A DNA stretch of 64,000 nucleotides from Halostella pelagica (GCA_005954745.1 CP040678.1:1674001-1738000), one strand, 5' to 3'. Shown: positions 27,206 to 36,005, counted from the stretch's first letter. The notes: generated from the letters alone by a model not told the origin. Translations and numbers: made by a program.

Positions 27206-27368
27206 AACGGGTTTGCGACGGGGGCTCCGCGACCTTCCCACCGCAAAACCGTTCACGAGAACTGCCTCGACACGCGACGGTTACCCGCGTGACGTAATCG
27301 TCTCCGTCATTTCCGAGACGCGACAGAGGCGACGAACCTTTTTTGAGCCCTGCACGTAGAGAAACAGT

Positions 27369-27875
27369 ATGAGCCGTTCGCTAAGCGGGGTCCTCCTCAA
27401 GGGGATCGGCGTCGTCGTGGTGCTGATGCTCGTTCTGAGCGTCGTCAGCACGATACTCAGCGTACTGCTGGGGATAGTTGCCACGATCGTTTCGCTCGTG
27501 GTCACCGTTACGGTCCTCCTCGTCGTCGCGCTCGCCGCGTTCGGTCTGGTTTCGTTGCTCGGTGACGACGACTCGTCAGATCCCACGGACCGGCGAGTCC
27601 CTGATTCGCGTAGCGGCATGCGGAACGTGGAACAGTCGACCGGATGGCGGAAGTGGCTCCCCCAGGGGAACGGACACAGCGGCGACGCGGCCGAGCGTGA
27701 CCCGGAGGACCGCCTCCGCGAACGGTACGTCGCCGGAGAGATTAACGAGGCCGAGTTCGAGCGCAAGATGGGCCTCCTCCTCGGGTCGGACGACACGGAA
27801 AAGCGTCTCGACGAGCGCAATACCAGGGAGTACGATACGTACGGCCGGGATAGCGACAGACTCTGGGAACGGTAG
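27369..27875 (+). CDS. Membrane protein with a C-terminal SHOCT domain
   Basis: A 168-residue protein. Residues 8-65 hold two hydrophobic segments rich in Val and Leu; then a polar linker and, near residues 113-140, DPEDRLRERYVAGEINEAEFERKMGLLL (given here as its start, GEINEAEFERKM core), the SHOCT motif of short C-terminal domains thought to mediate oligomerisation. The tail is charged. Function unknown. It is a single gene convergent with the peroxiredoxin gene. Confidence 0.78.
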   Translation: MSRSLSGVLLKGIGVVVVLMLVLSVVSTILSVLLGIVATIVSLVVTVTVLLVVALAAFGLVSLLGDDDSSDPTDRRVPDSRSGMRNVEQSTGWRKWLPQGNGHSGDAAERDPEDRLRERYVAGEINEAEFERKMGLLLGSDDTEKRLDERNTREYDTYGRDSDRLWER

Positions 27876-27899
27876 TGTGAGGCAGTTCGCGGTAGTTCT

Positions 27900-28355
27900 C
27901 TACTCCAGATCGTCCAGGATTTCGTCGGCGTGGCCGTCCGGGTCGACGCCCTCGTAAGAGCGCTCAATCTCGCCAGTTTCGTCGATGACGTACGTGTTCC
28001 GGAACACGCCGTCGAAGGTGTTGCCGAACATCTGCTTCTCGCCGTACGAGTCGTACAGCGTCGCTACTTCGCCTCGCCCGTCAGAGAGCAGCGTGACGGG
28101 GAGGTCGTGGTCCTGCTCGAATTCCTTCAGGTCCTCGACGCTGTCATCGCTGATACCGATGACGGCGACGTCGCGGTCCTCAAACGCGGCCCAGTTGTCC
28201 CGAAAGCCACAGGCCTCAGTGGTACATCCGTCCGTGTTCGCGCGCGGGTAGAAGTACAGGATGACTCGTTGGCCACGGAAGTCGGACAGCGAAACGGGAT
28301 CGCCGTTCTGGTTGGGTAATTCGAACTCGGGAGCGGTCTGGCCGTCACAGAGCAT
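27900..28355 (-). CDS. bcp: Thioredoxin-dependent peroxiredoxin, Bcp/PrxQ type
   Basis: A 151-residue peroxiredoxin. Cys44 in NTDGCTTEACGFRD is the peroxidatic cysteine and Cys49, five residues on, is the resolving cysteine typical of the PrxQ subfamily. FRGQRVILYFYPRANT and the SDGRGEVATLYDSYGEK segment complete the fold. It reduces hydroperoxides with thioredoxin or similar reductants in the cytoplasm. A TATA-like ATATTATAAA (28374-28383, either strand) sits 19-28 bp upstream of the ATG, consistent with a leaderless message. Confidence 0.93.
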   Translation of the reverse strand: MLCDGQTAPEFELPNQNGDPVSLSDFRGQRVILYFYPRANTDGCTTEACGFRDNWAAFEDRDVAVIGISDDSVEDLKEFEQDHDLPVTLLSDGRGEVATLYDSYGEKQMFGNTFDGVFRNTYVIDETGEIERSYEGVDPDGHADEILDDLE

Positions 28356-28395
28356 AGACGCTTAGCGGGGTTGATATTATAAACTGTTTCCGCTT

Positions 28396-29349
28396 TCAGT
28401 CGAGGCGTTCGGCGGCGTCTCGCTGGACGAGCGGTTCGACGTTCTGTTCCGGGAGTTGCACTACGTCTTCCGCCGCCAGTTCGTACTCTCGCTCGTCGAT
28501 ACCGAGGATCTGACCGACGTCCTGCGTAATGCGGACGGTTGCGCGGTCCGTTTCCGTACCGGCGTCGGACGCGTCGCCACCGGCGGACGCGGCGCTGTCG
28601 TCCGATTCAGGTCCGTCAGCGTGTTCGTCGGATGTGGCGCGTCCGTCACCCGACGTACCGCCACTCGTCTTGGGTCCGATGTCGCCGTCCACCTGCGTCT
28701 CACCGTCGCCTGTGTGCGCCTCGGTGGACTGCGCGCGTTCACGCTCCGCTTCCGCAATGGCGTCGGGAACGCCGGATTCGGCGTCCACCGGGTGTTCGCC
28801 CGACGGTGAATCGGGCTCAGCCGAGGCCGTAGACGAATCCGGTTCGGCGTCCGGACCGTCGCCCATCAGGTCCGCGGCGCTGACGCCGTCGTCCGCGTCC
28901 GTCTTCGTTTCCGCGTCCGTCTCCGCTTCGGTGCGGTCGGCCGTCGGCGATTCGGCGGTCGCGTTGCCGGAGAGCACGTCTAACACGTGGTCCTTGTTCG
29001 CCTCGATCCGGTCGACGATGTCGCCGAACAGTTCCTTCTCCTCGGTTGTCAGCCCCTCCTCGTCGGCGGGCATACCGGCGGCGGCGAGGCTTGCGCGCTT
29101 GACTATCTTGCCCATCCGGCGCTCATACACGGCTTCGACGACCTCCTCGGCGGTCTCTATCTCGTCGGTTAGTCGGCCGACATCGGGGTTCGAGAAGGGG
29201 TCGTCGGCCTCCGCCGCCGCGCTATCTCGCCGGTCTTTGAGTTCAGAAATGTACTCGCCGACGTCCCCGTAGAACGAGTCGCGGAGATGCTGCAGGCTGT
29301 CCTTCTGTCGCTCTTTGCTCTGGACAGACCGCAGTTCGTCGAGGTTCAT
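28396..29349 (-). CDS. gins15: Archaeal GINS complex subunit (Gins15/51 type)
   Basis: A 317-residue protein. The N-terminal 115 residues are helical and match the GINS A domain (LDELRSVQSKERQKDSLQHL, then FGDIVDRIEANKDHVLD). Residues about 120-265 are an Asp/Glu/Ser/Thr-rich disordered linker, and the last 50 residues (RATVRITQDVGQILGIDERE, then LAAEDVVQLPEQNVEPLV) are the small beta-rich B domain. This A-then-B order is that of the archaeal Gins51/15 subunit, which bridges MCM helicase, primase and Cdc45/GAN. The ATG overlaps the primase stop (ATGA). The acidic linker is far longer than in non-halophiles. Confidence 0.85.
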   Translation of the reverse strand: MNLDELRSVQSKERQKDSLQHLRDSFYGDVGEYISELKDRRDSAAAEADDPFSNPDVGRLTDEIETAEEVVEAVYERRMGKIVKRASLAAAGMPADEEGLTTEEKELFGDIVDRIEANKDHVLDVLSGNATAESPTADRTEAETDAETKTDADDGVSAADLMGDGPDAEPDSSTASAEPDSPSGEHPVDAESGVPDAIAEAERERAQSTEAHTGDGETQVDGDIGPKTSGGTSGDGRATSDEHADGPESDDSAASAGGDASDAGTETDRATVRITQDVGQILGIDEREYELAAEDVVQLPEQNVEPLVQRDAAERLD

Positions 29350-30557
29350 TGTTCTTCACCTTTCTCGGCTTGGCCGCGGGCCATCAAGAAGACGCCCACG
29401 TGTTCCGATACGGTCTGTGCTCCCTCTGCGACCGTAAAAGTATCGCCGTTCAGAGACACTTCGCCGAAGTCGGGGTTACCGACCGGCGGCAGGTCGGACA
29501 CGTCGGTCACGTCCACGGCGATCGAGTGGCCGGTGAACGTCTCGGGGACAGCGTCGCGAAGCGGGTCGAAGTCCTCGATCGCCGGTCGGTCGAGCCGTTT
29601 CACTTCGAGGCCGCTTCCGCCGTGGAGGCTCCCGGGAAGGCGGATGAGACGGTTGGTGTCGGTCGTTACGGGTTCGTCGATGGGTGCCGTCTCCGTTTCG
29701 AGCACGTCCTCTGCGAGCGTCCGGGCGATCTGGAAAAAGGCAGGATGGACGTCGACGTTGCCCGCGCGGATCTGGTCCGCGTTCGTCGTCGCGGCGGTGA
29801 GAAACGCTTCGGCCCGGCCGGAGCCGATCCGGTCGAACTCCTGTAGGCGGTCCAGAGCGTCGTCCTCGTCCATCGCGAGCAGTTCGTCTACGAACGCGCA
29901 GATCCGGTCGTGAACGCGCTTGCTCCACCCGCCAGTCGTATCGAGCGTGCGCTTTTGCGCCGGCGTCTCGCGGCCCATCCCGGCGACTGTCTCCGTGTCG
30001 ACGAGGTCCTCGAACTCGACGTCGATCCCCCGGACGTAGTCGACGATCTCCCGGCGGCGGTCGCTGTCGAGAGCGCGAACGCCCTCGTCGCGGACGTGGA
30101 CGTGATAGCCGCGCCCGCCGGAGAAGACGACCGTGAGATCCTCGAATCCGAAATCCGTTTCGAGGAGGTCGAGTAGACGCAAAAGCGCGTCCTTGCAGGC
30201 ATCGAGCATCTCGGGGTAGGCCGTCGTCTCGGGGTCGACGGCAGGGAGGTGGTCCGCGTCGAGGTCGAAGATCAGGTCGGCCGACCGCCACCCCTTTTCG
30301 CTCATCGAATTCGCGCTCGGGTCCTCGTAGCGCCCGGCCGAGAAGTAGACGTGTCGCGGGCGCTTGCGCTGGAGGAACTCGTCTATCGACCCGATGTCGA
30401 ACAGCGAGCGGTGCCGGACCATCGTCGTTCCCGGCCCCTCTGTCCAGGGGATGAACCCCCACTCCCGGTCCGGGGCGTCCGGCGGGGGCGTTATCTCCGC
30501 GCGCCGGTAGTGATCGCGAAAGCGGCCGCGGAGATACCCACGAGTGTGCTCCTCCAT
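29346..30557 (-). CDS. priS: DNA primase small (catalytic) subunit
   Basis: A 403-residue archaeo-eukaryotic primase subunit. Asp98 and Asp100 in LIFDLDADHLP are the metal-binding catalytic acids; FSGGRGYHVHV is the conserved SGGRGxHxHV-type motif that binds the nucleotide phosphates. FIPW and RHRSLF segments at the N-terminus fit archaeal PriS. It makes RNA or DNA primers together with PriL, which is not in the window. Its stop overlaps the GINS gene start, an arrangement conserved in archaea. Confidence 0.95.
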   Translation of the reverse strand: MEEHTRGYLRGRFRDHYRRAEITPPPDAPDREWGFIPWTEGPGTTMVRHRSLFDIGSIDEFLQRKRPRHVYFSAGRYEDPSANSMSEKGWRSADLIFDLDADHLPAVDPETTAYPEMLDACKDALLRLLDLLETDFGFEDLTVVFSGGRGYHVHVRDEGVRALDSDRRREIVDYVRGIDVEFEDLVDTETVAGMGRETPAQKRTLDTTGGWSKRVHDRICAFVDELLAMDEDDALDRLQEFDRIGSGRAEAFLTAATTNADQIRAGNVDVHPAFFQIARTLAEDVLETETAPIDEPVTTDTNRLIRLPGSLHGGSGLEVKRLDRPAIEDFDPLRDAVPETFTGHSIAVDVTDVSDLPPVGNPDFGEVSLNGDTFTVAEGAQTVSEHVGVFLMARGQAEKGEEQ

Positions 30558-30642
30558 GTCGTCACCTCGGTTATCAGGGAGACGGTAAAACGTTGCCGAA
30601 CCCGACTACGCTCTCGGTCGCCCATCGCGACAGTCCGTCGAC

Positions 30643-31119
30643 TTATCGGCGGATGATGTCGGAAAGCCGTTCCGTGATCCCGGCGTCGGAGCCGAGTTTC
30701 AGGTAGTACGCGTCGCCGCCGTCCTCGTAGTAGTTGTCGATGCGGCGTTTGATCTCGAAGCCGAGATGCTCGTAGAACTGGAGCGCGTTCTCGTTTGTCG
30801 TTCGCGCGTGACACGTCACCGTCGCGTGGTCCTCCGCGACACGGGCGACTAGCTGTTCGCCCAGTCCGCCGCCCCGATGTTCCGGATCGACCGCGAGAAA
30901 TAGGATATAGCCGTCGCGTCGCGCCGCCGCCAGCCCGATCAGGTCGTCGTCGACGAACGCGACGTGAACTGTCGACCGACGATAGGCATCCGTGAAAAAG
31001 CTCCGTCGCTGTTTCAACACGCCGTCCTCTTTCCGGATGCGCTCTTTCAGATCCCACGCCTCCTCGACGTGTTCGTCGCTGCCGGATCCGACGACTCGAA
31101 TATCGACCTTGACGCTCAC
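30643..31119 (-). CDS. GNAT N-acetyltransferase (RimI-like)
   Basis: A 158-residue GNAT protein with FLAVDPEHRGGGLGEQLVARV as strand 4 and the acetyl-CoA loop (RGGGLG), and NENALQFYEHLGFEIKRRI as the C-terminal motif, the RimI pattern. It may acetylate protein N-termini, but small-molecule substrates are possible. The GTG at 31119 was chosen because a TATA-like AATATAAT (31143-31150) lies 24-31 bp upstream; the in-frame ATG at 31155 would sit upstream of that box. Confidence 0.85.
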   Translation of the reverse strand: MSVKVDIRVVGSGSDEHVEEAWDLKERIRKEDGVLKQRRSFFTDAYRRSTVHVAFVDDDLIGLAAARRDGYILFLAVDPEHRGGGLGEQLVARVAEDHATVTCHARTTNENALQFYEHLGFEIKRRIDNYYEDGGDAYYLKLGSDAGITERLSDIIRR

Positions 31120-31142
31120 TGCTACAGAGTAGTGGTTTCGCG

Positions 31143-31150
31143 AATATAAT
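31143..31150 (-). promoter_or_regulatory. TATA box of the RimI-like gene
   Basis: The minus-strand sequence ATTATATT lies 24-31 bp upstream of the GTG at 31119, pointing to a leaderless transcript and ruling against the ATG at 31155. Confidence 0.5.
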
Positions 31151-31238
31151 TCCACCGGCCCCCCTCTCTCATCCGCTCTCAGCCGACCTCCAGTCTCGCG
31201 ATCCGAACTCCCAAGCGGGCGGACCGAGAACGGGAACT

Positions 31239-31649
31239 ATGTCCTACGAACTCCGCGACCACACGGCGGACGTCGCGGTGGCCGCCGACGGCGACACGCT
31301 CGGGGAGACGTTCGCGGCCGTCGCCGACGGACTGACGGCGGCAATGTGCGAAACTGTTCCTGACGACGGCGAGCGGTTCGAACTGACTGTCACCGCGGAG
31401 AGCAGGGAGGCGCTGCTGTTCGACTTCCTCGACGAACTGATATTTCAGCGCGACGTGCGGAGCGTGCTCCCCGCCGACCACGAGGCGTCCGTCGAGAGCG
31501 ATGGCGACAAGTGGACGGTGACCGCGAGCGCCCGTGGCGTCCCGTTCTCCTCGGTTCACGCCCGTGAGATCAAGGCCGTTACCTACTCGGAGATGGATCT
31601 TTCCCGAACTGGCGACGGGTGGGAGGCCTACGTCGTCTTCGACGTGTAG
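31239..31649 (+). CDS. Archease
   Basis: A 136-residue archease, the activator of the RNA ligase RtcB. The family pattern is complete: YELRDHTADVAVAADGDTL with metal-binding Asp residues near the N-terminus, LLFDFLDELIF in the middle, and REIKAVTYSEM near the C-terminus. It speeds RtcB guanylylation and turnover in tRNA splicing and RNA repair. It lies 110 bp upstream of rtcB on the same strand, so the two may share a transcript. Confidence 0.95.
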   Translation: MSYELRDHTADVAVAADGDTLGETFAAVADGLTAAMCETVPDDGERFELTVTAESREALLFDFLDELIFQRDVRSVLPADHEASVESDGDKWTVTASARGVPFSSVHAREIKAVTYSEMDLSRTGDGWEAYVVFDV

Positions 31650-31759
31650 CGCGCTACCCGGTTCCGGATGCGCGGCAACGCGGTGTTTCGTCACCCGGGT
31701 CGCGACCTGTCGAACGCGGAGACGAAACGTATTCCGGTCCGCCGGACCGATACCCGGAT

Positions 31760-33217
31760 ATGACCACCTACGACGCAGACGGCATCACGCTCGAAAAAGT
31801 GCGTGAGTACGTCTGGGAGATCCCGCAGGAGGGAGACATGCGAACCCCGGCACGAGTGCTGGCAAGCGAGGCTCTGCTGGACGAAATCAGCGACGACAAG
31901 ACCCTCCAGCAGATCAAAAACGCGACGCACCTCCCCGGCATAACGAACCACGCCATCTGCATGCCCGACGGCCACCAGGGGTACGGCTTCCCCGTCGGTG
32001 GAGTCGGTGCGTTGGACGCCAAAAACGGCTGTATCTCGCCCGGAGCGGTCGGCTACGACATCAACTGCGGCGTCAGGATGATGACGACGAACCTGACGTA
32101 CGACGACGTTCGGGGCAACGAGGAGGAACTCGTCGACGCCCTGTTCGCCAACGTTCCCTCGGGACTCGGCGGCGGCGGCATCGTCAAGGGCGACGCCGAC
32201 GCTATCGAGGGGATCCTCGCCCGCGGCGTCGAGTGGGCCGTCGAAGAAGGGTACGGCGTCGAGGACGACCTGCGAGCGTGCGAGGACGAAGGACGGCGTC
32301 CCGACGCCGACCCGTCCGCCGTCTCGCAGAAGGCGAAAGACCGGGGGCGAAACCAGATAGGAAGCCTCGGGAGCGGCAACCACTTCCTCGAGATCCAGCG
32401 CGTGACGGACGTGTTCCGCGAAGACGTGGGCGACGCGTTCGACCTCCGAGAGGACCAGATAGTCGTCCTGATCCACTGCGGAAGCCGCGGACTGGGCCAC
32501 CAGGTCTGTAACGACTACCTGCGGAAGATAGAGAAACAACACGCCGACCTGCTCGACCGGCTACCGGACAAGGAACTGGCCGCCGCGCCCGCTGGATCCG
32601 AACTGGCCGAGGAGTACTACGGCGCGATGTGCGCCGCGATCAACTTCGCGTGGGTGAATCGCCAGTTGATCATGCACCGCACTCGCCGCGTGTTCGAACG
32701 CGTCTTCGACCGGACGTGGGAGCAGATGGAGATGCAGTTGTTGTACGACGTCGCCCACAACATCGCGAAAAAGGAGTCCCACGACGTCGACGGTGAGAGC
32801 CGCGAACTGTACGTTCACCGCAAGGGTGCGACCCGCGCGTTCCCGGCGGGCCATCCGGAGGTACCCGCGGCGTACCGCGATGTCGGCCAACCGATCATTA
32901 TCCCCGGGAGCATGGGCGCGGGGAGTTACGTCCTTCGCGGCGGCGACAAGTCGATGACGGAGACGTTCGGATCGACGGCCCACGGCGCTGGCCGCCTGAT
33001 GAGTCGCACGGCGGCCAAGGACACCTACTGGGGCGGTGACGTACAGGACGAACTGGAGCAAGATGGCGTCTACGTCAAGGCCCAGAGCGGCGCGACAGTC
33101 GCCGAGGAAGCGCCGGGCGTCTACAAGGACGTCGACGAAGTCGTCCGCGTCTCCGACGCCCTCGGTATCGGCGACAAGGTGGCGCGCACGTTCCCCGTCT
33201 GCAACATCAAAGGGTGA
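31760..33217 (+). CDS. rtcB: tRNA-splicing ligase RtcB
   Basis: A 485-residue GTP-dependent RNA ligase joining 2',3'-cyclic phosphate (or 3'-phosphate) ends to 5'-OH ends. GYDINCGVR contains the metal-binding Cys, PDGHQGYGFPVG and GSGNHFLEIQ are metal and substrate motifs, LIHCGSRGLGHQV binds manganese, and GAGRLMSR near the C-terminus carries the guanylylated His (STAHGAGR). No intein is present, unlike in some archaeal RtcB genes. The ATG at 31760 gives the standard length. Confidence 0.95.
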   Translation: MTTYDADGITLEKVREYVWEIPQEGDMRTPARVLASEALLDEISDDKTLQQIKNATHLPGITNHAICMPDGHQGYGFPVGGVGALDAKNGCISPGAVGYDINCGVRMMTTNLTYDDVRGNEEELVDALFANVPSGLGGGGIVKGDADAIEGILARGVEWAVEEGYGVEDDLRACEDEGRRPDADPSAVSQKAKDRGRNQIGSLGSGNHFLEIQRVTDVFREDVGDAFDLREDQIVVLIHCGSRGLGHQVCNDYLRKIEKQHADLLDRLPDKELAAAPAGSELAEEYYGAMCAAINFAWVNRQLIMHRTRRVFERVFDRTWEQMEMQLLYDVAHNIAKKESHDVDGESRELYVHRKGATRAFPAGHPEVPAAYRDVGQPIIIPGSMGAGSYVLRGGDKSMTETFGSTAHGAGRLMSRTAAKDTYWGGDVQDELEQDGVYVKAQSGATVAEEAPGVYKDVDEVVRVSDALGIGDKVARTFPVCNIKG

Positions 33218-33436
33218 TCAATTGATCCGGAACTCGCTCCCTTCGTCTTCGTCCACCTCGCTTTCGTCGTCCTCCGCGAACAGTTTCCGCGCGGTGAGCG
33301 TCACGGTCGCTTCCGGCGAATCGTCGTCCTCCCACGGGCTCTCGTAGACGGAGAGTTCCGCCTCCGTAACGTCCCAGCCGGCGTCTTCCAGTAACGATAC
33401 GAGTTCTCGTTGTTCGTCGAGTACGTCCTCGTTCAT
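33218..33436 (-). CDS. Small acidic haloarchaeal protein, unknown function
   Basis: A 72-residue protein with pI well below 4. LDEQRELVSLLEDAGWDVTEAE looks like a helix and strand followed by ATVTLTARKLF and a long Asp/Glu tail. Its ATG overlaps the stop of the upstream gene (33433), so it is co-translated with the zinc-ribbon protein. It abuts the rtcB stop. No family is recognised. Confidence 0.65.
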   Translation of the reverse strand: MNEDVLDEQRELVSLLEDAGWDVTEAELSVYESPWEDDDSPEATVTLTARKLFAEDDESEVDEDEGSEFRIN

Positions 33437-33729
33437 GGGTTGAAATCGAACCGCGGCGTGTCTTCGAGCGACGGTCCCTCGTCTACCTCGCGCCCCTCGT
33501 CGTACTTGACGTAATTGAGATAGAACGTCCTACCGCACCCGTCGTCCGCGTCCGCACGGCCGATGCAGACGAATTCGATACCGTCGGCGCTCTCGTAATC
33601 ACCGGTCGTACTGGCGTACTCGCGGTCGCCCTTCGGGTCTTTCGTGACGGACTTGTCCCGCAGGTAAGGATCGCGGTCTATCTCGACGACCGCGTCGCAG
33701 TACGGACAGGTGTAGGTGACGGAGACCAC
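33433..33729 (-). CDS. Small zinc-ribbon protein, unknown function
   Basis: A 98-residue protein starting at GTG with CPYC near the N-terminus and further Cys residues in VCIGRADADDGCGRTFYLNY, which could complete a zinc site. The middle (YLRDKSVTKDPKGDREYAS) is basic for a haloarchaeal protein. No family is recognised. It is coupled to the following 72-residue gene by a 4-bp overlap. Confidence 0.68.
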   Translation of the reverse strand: MVSVTYTCPYCDAVVEIDRDPYLRDKSVTKDPKGDREYASTTGDYESADGIEFVCIGRADADDGCGRTFYLNYVKYDEGREVDEGPSLEDTPRFDFNP

Positions 33730-33910
33730 GTCGGCAAGTACGGCCCCCGTGAAGTTATCTCCAGCGGGAGTAGCCGTGGTGCGGGCGTCCCGTATCGGAT
33801 AGCGAACAGACGGCCACGGATCTCGCGAGGGGGTTCACCGTACACTCGCCTCGTCCGCCCTCGCGCCAGTTCGTCAGGTCACGACGGGTCTGGTTCCGGT
33901 ATCGGTTATA

Positions 33911-34111
33911 AACCCTCGGCCCACCAATGGGCCGGGCGCAGGGACGCGAGCGACAGTGAGCGTCCTGCGCTGCGGGGAAGGGCAGGCGCTCGGAGCGTGC
34001 CTCCGCGATCGCAGGCTCGCGCAAACTTGCGGGCCTGGGCCAACGCGCGAACGAAGTGAGCGCGTTGCGGAGGACATAGAAAGGGCGCAGCGACCCCTGC
34101 CAAGGGGTCGC
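33911..34111 (+). repeat. GC-rich multi-hairpin intergenic element
   Basis: The 430-bp gap between two genes contains no credible ORF but at least five strong inverted repeats in 200 bp: CGGCCCA/TGGGCCG (33917-33923, 33928-33934), GCGCAGG/CCTGCGC (33936-33942, 33964-33970, extended by ACGC/GCGT), GGCA..CGCT/AGCG..TGCC (33981-33990, 33994-34001), CAACGCGC/GCGCGTTG (34041-34048, 34060-34067) and GCGACCCC/GGGGTCGC (34090-34097, 34104-34111). A TATA-like GGTTATAAACC (33904-33914), itself palindromic, lies just before. It does not show the conserved motifs of RNase P RNA or SRP RNA. It may be a structured RNA or a dispersed palindromic repeat. Confidence 0.5.
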
Positions 34112-34161
34112 AAGGGCTTTCTGGGGCAAGGGCTTTGTCCGCGGCCGGTTTTGGACGATGT

Positions 34162-35013
34162 ATGATCGACGAGACGGTCGAAGAGATAGAGGAGATGCAG
34201 ACCCACAGCTCCTCCGTCGTCGCGGTGAACGCGACTCGCGCGTTAGAGGAGTTGCTCGACCGGGAGTTCGCGACCGTCGAGGAGTTCCACAGGGACCTGG
34301 AGCGAAACAGCAAGACGCTCCGCCGGGCCAACCACTCGCACGCGTCGCTCCAGAACGCGCTCCGCGAGGTCGAGCGCACGGTGTTGAACTCGGAGGACAG
34401 TTCCGTCGATGACGCGAAAGGACGGCTCAAACAGGTGATAGAGCGCGTCGTCGACGACGTGGAAACGGGGAAGGGTCGAGCGGCGGAACACGCCGTGTCG
34501 TATCTCGATGACGGGATGACGATCCTGACCCACGACTACTCCTCGACGGTGCTAGAGGCGATAGAGCGTGCCGTCCAGAACGGGACATATCTCGACGTTT
34601 ATGTGACGGAGGGCCGTCCGCGCTATCTCGGTCGACGGACGGCCCGGACGCTCGCGGAGATGGACCGTGTGGAGACGACGCTGGTCACTGACGCCGCCAG
34701 CGGGCACGTGATGTCCGACGTGGACCGCGTCGTGACAGGAATGACCTGTATCGCCGAGGACACGCTGTACAACCGCGTCGGGACCTTTCCCATCGCAGCG
34801 ACGGCGGACCAGGTCGGCGTCCCGATGACCGTGGTCGGGTCCGGCGCGAAGATAATCGAGGAAGGATTCGTCTTCGAGAACGAGTACCGGTCGGGGAGCG
34901 AAGTGATGCGCGAACCGACCGAAGGGTTCGGCATCGAGAACCCGAGTTACGATGCCACGCCAGTCGATCTACTGACCGACGTGGTCACGGACGAGGGTCG
35001 GCAGGACCTCTGA
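34162..35013 (+). CDS. Ribose-1,5-bisphosphate isomerase / eIF2B-like protein
   Basis: A 283-residue protein of the IF-2B/MtnA/R15P isomerase superfamily: an N-terminal helical region (about residues 1-110) and a Rossmann-like domain with LTHDYSSTV, VTEGRPRYLGRRTA, LVTDAASGHV, GMTCIAEDTLYNRVGTFPIAA and NPSYDATPVDLLTDVVTDEG. The motif set fits archaeal e2b2/R15P isomerase, which works with AMP phosphorylase and type III RuBisCO in nucleoside breakdown; a translation factor role was the older annotation. Lacking neighbours of that pathway, the exact reaction remains open. The ATG at 34162 was chosen over 34158 (other frame) and 34135. Confidence 0.82.
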   Translation: MIDETVEEIEEMQTHSSSVVAVNATRALEELLDREFATVEEFHRDLERNSKTLRRANHSHASLQNALREVERTVLNSEDSSVDDAKGRLKQVIERVVDDVETGKGRAAEHAVSYLDDGMTILTHDYSSTVLEAIERAVQNGTYLDVYVTEGRPRYLGRRTARTLAEMDRVETTLVTDAASGHVMSDVDRVVTGMTCIAEDTLYNRVGTFPIAATADQVGVPMTVVGSGAKIIEEGFVFENEYRSGSEVMREPTEGFGIENPSYDATPVDLLTDVVTDEGRQDL

Positions 35014-35074
35014 ACGGCTTCCGCCCGGATTTCGCCCCCGACCTGTTTTCTCGCTCGCCGTCGAACGTCCGGTG

Positions 35075-35995
35075 ATGAGCGACGCACTCGCGCGGACTGA
35101 TTGGACGCACGAACACGTGACCGTCAACGGCGTGCGCCTGCATTACGTCGCCGCAGGACCACGTGACGGAACGCCGGTCGTGCTGCTTCACGGCTTCCCG
35201 GAGTTCTGGTACTCTTGGCGGCGACAGATCCCCGCGCTCGCCGACGCGGGCTATCGCGTCGTGGCGGTCGACCTGCGGGGCTACAACGTCTCGGAGAAAC
35301 CACGCGGCGTAGCGGCCTACCGCGTCGCGGAACTCGCCGCCGACGTGGCGGGGCTGATCGACGCGCTGGCAGACGGCGCTGGACACGTCATCGGCCACGA
35401 CTGGGGCGGTAACGTCGCGTGGGAGACGGCCGCCCGACACCCCGAAACGGTCGAATCGCTCGTCGTCATGAACGCACCGCATCCGGGACCGCTTCTACGC
35501 GAACTGAAGCGCCCGGAACAGGCCCGCCGGATGTGGTATACGCTCCTGTTCCAACTACCGTGGCTTCCCGAACGGCTGTTTCGCGCTGACGACTTCGCAC
35601 TCGTCGGGCGGATGTTCAGGGAAGCACCAGTACGTCCGAACGCCTTCACCGAGACAGACGTTCGTCGCTACAAGCAGGCGCTGGCCCGGTCCGGGGCACT
35701 CACGTCGGCACTGAACTACTACCGTGCGCTCGGACGGGGGATTGTCAAGCAGACGGTGGGTGAGTCGGCCGGCGGCGCGACGCTATCGAGGACCCGGATC
35801 GATCAGGACACGCTGGTGCTGTGGGGGCTGGAAGACGCCGCGCTTTCCCCGCGCCTGCTCGACGGGATCGAACAGTGGGTACCGAACGTCCGGATCCAGC
35901 GTCTGGTCGACACGAGTCACTGGGTCCAGGCCGACGCACCGGGGGAGGTAAACGCCCACTGTCTGGAGTTTCTCGACGGTGTAACCGTTGCGTGA
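35075..35995 (+). CDS. Alpha/beta hydrolase, epoxide-hydrolase-like
   Basis: A 306-residue alpha/beta hydrolase: LLHGFPEFWYSWRRQIP contains the HGxP oxyanion motif typical of epoxide hydrolases and haloalkane dehalogenases, and GHDWGGNVAWE has an Asp nucleophile at the elbow (HDWGG) rather than Ser. VLWGLEDAALSP holds the acid region and TSHWVQADAPGEV the His. Tyrosines in the cap (for example in RRYKQAL) would assist ring opening. Epoxide hydrolase is the best guess. A GTG three bases upstream of the ATG could also be used. Confidence 0.85.
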   Translation: MSDALARTDWTHEHVTVNGVRLHYVAAGPRDGTPVVLLHGFPEFWYSWRRQIPALADAGYRVVAVDLRGYNVSEKPRGVAAYRVAELAADVAGLIDALADGAGHVIGHDWGGNVAWETAARHPETVESLVVMNAPHPGPLLRELKRPEQARRMWYTLLFQLPWLPERLFRADDFALVGRMFREAPVRPNAFTETDVRRYKQALARSGALTSALNYYRALGRGIVKQTVGESAGGATLSRTRIDQDTLVLWGLEDAALSPRLLDGIEQWVPNVRIQRLVDTSHWVQADAPGEVNAHCLEFLDGVTVA

Positions 35996-36005
35996 GTCTG
36001 TAGCC

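Noticed and set aside
33911-34111. RNase P RNA or SRP RNA
   Set aside because: The hairpin-rich stretch lacks the conserved core motifs of both RNAs (for example the GAGGAAAGUCC-type segment of RNase P).
33717-34206. Several minus-strand frames of 100-170 codons in the hairpin-rich gap
   Set aside because: They read as Arg/Ser/Pro-rich shadow and run across the hairpins; no start signal and no familiar domain.
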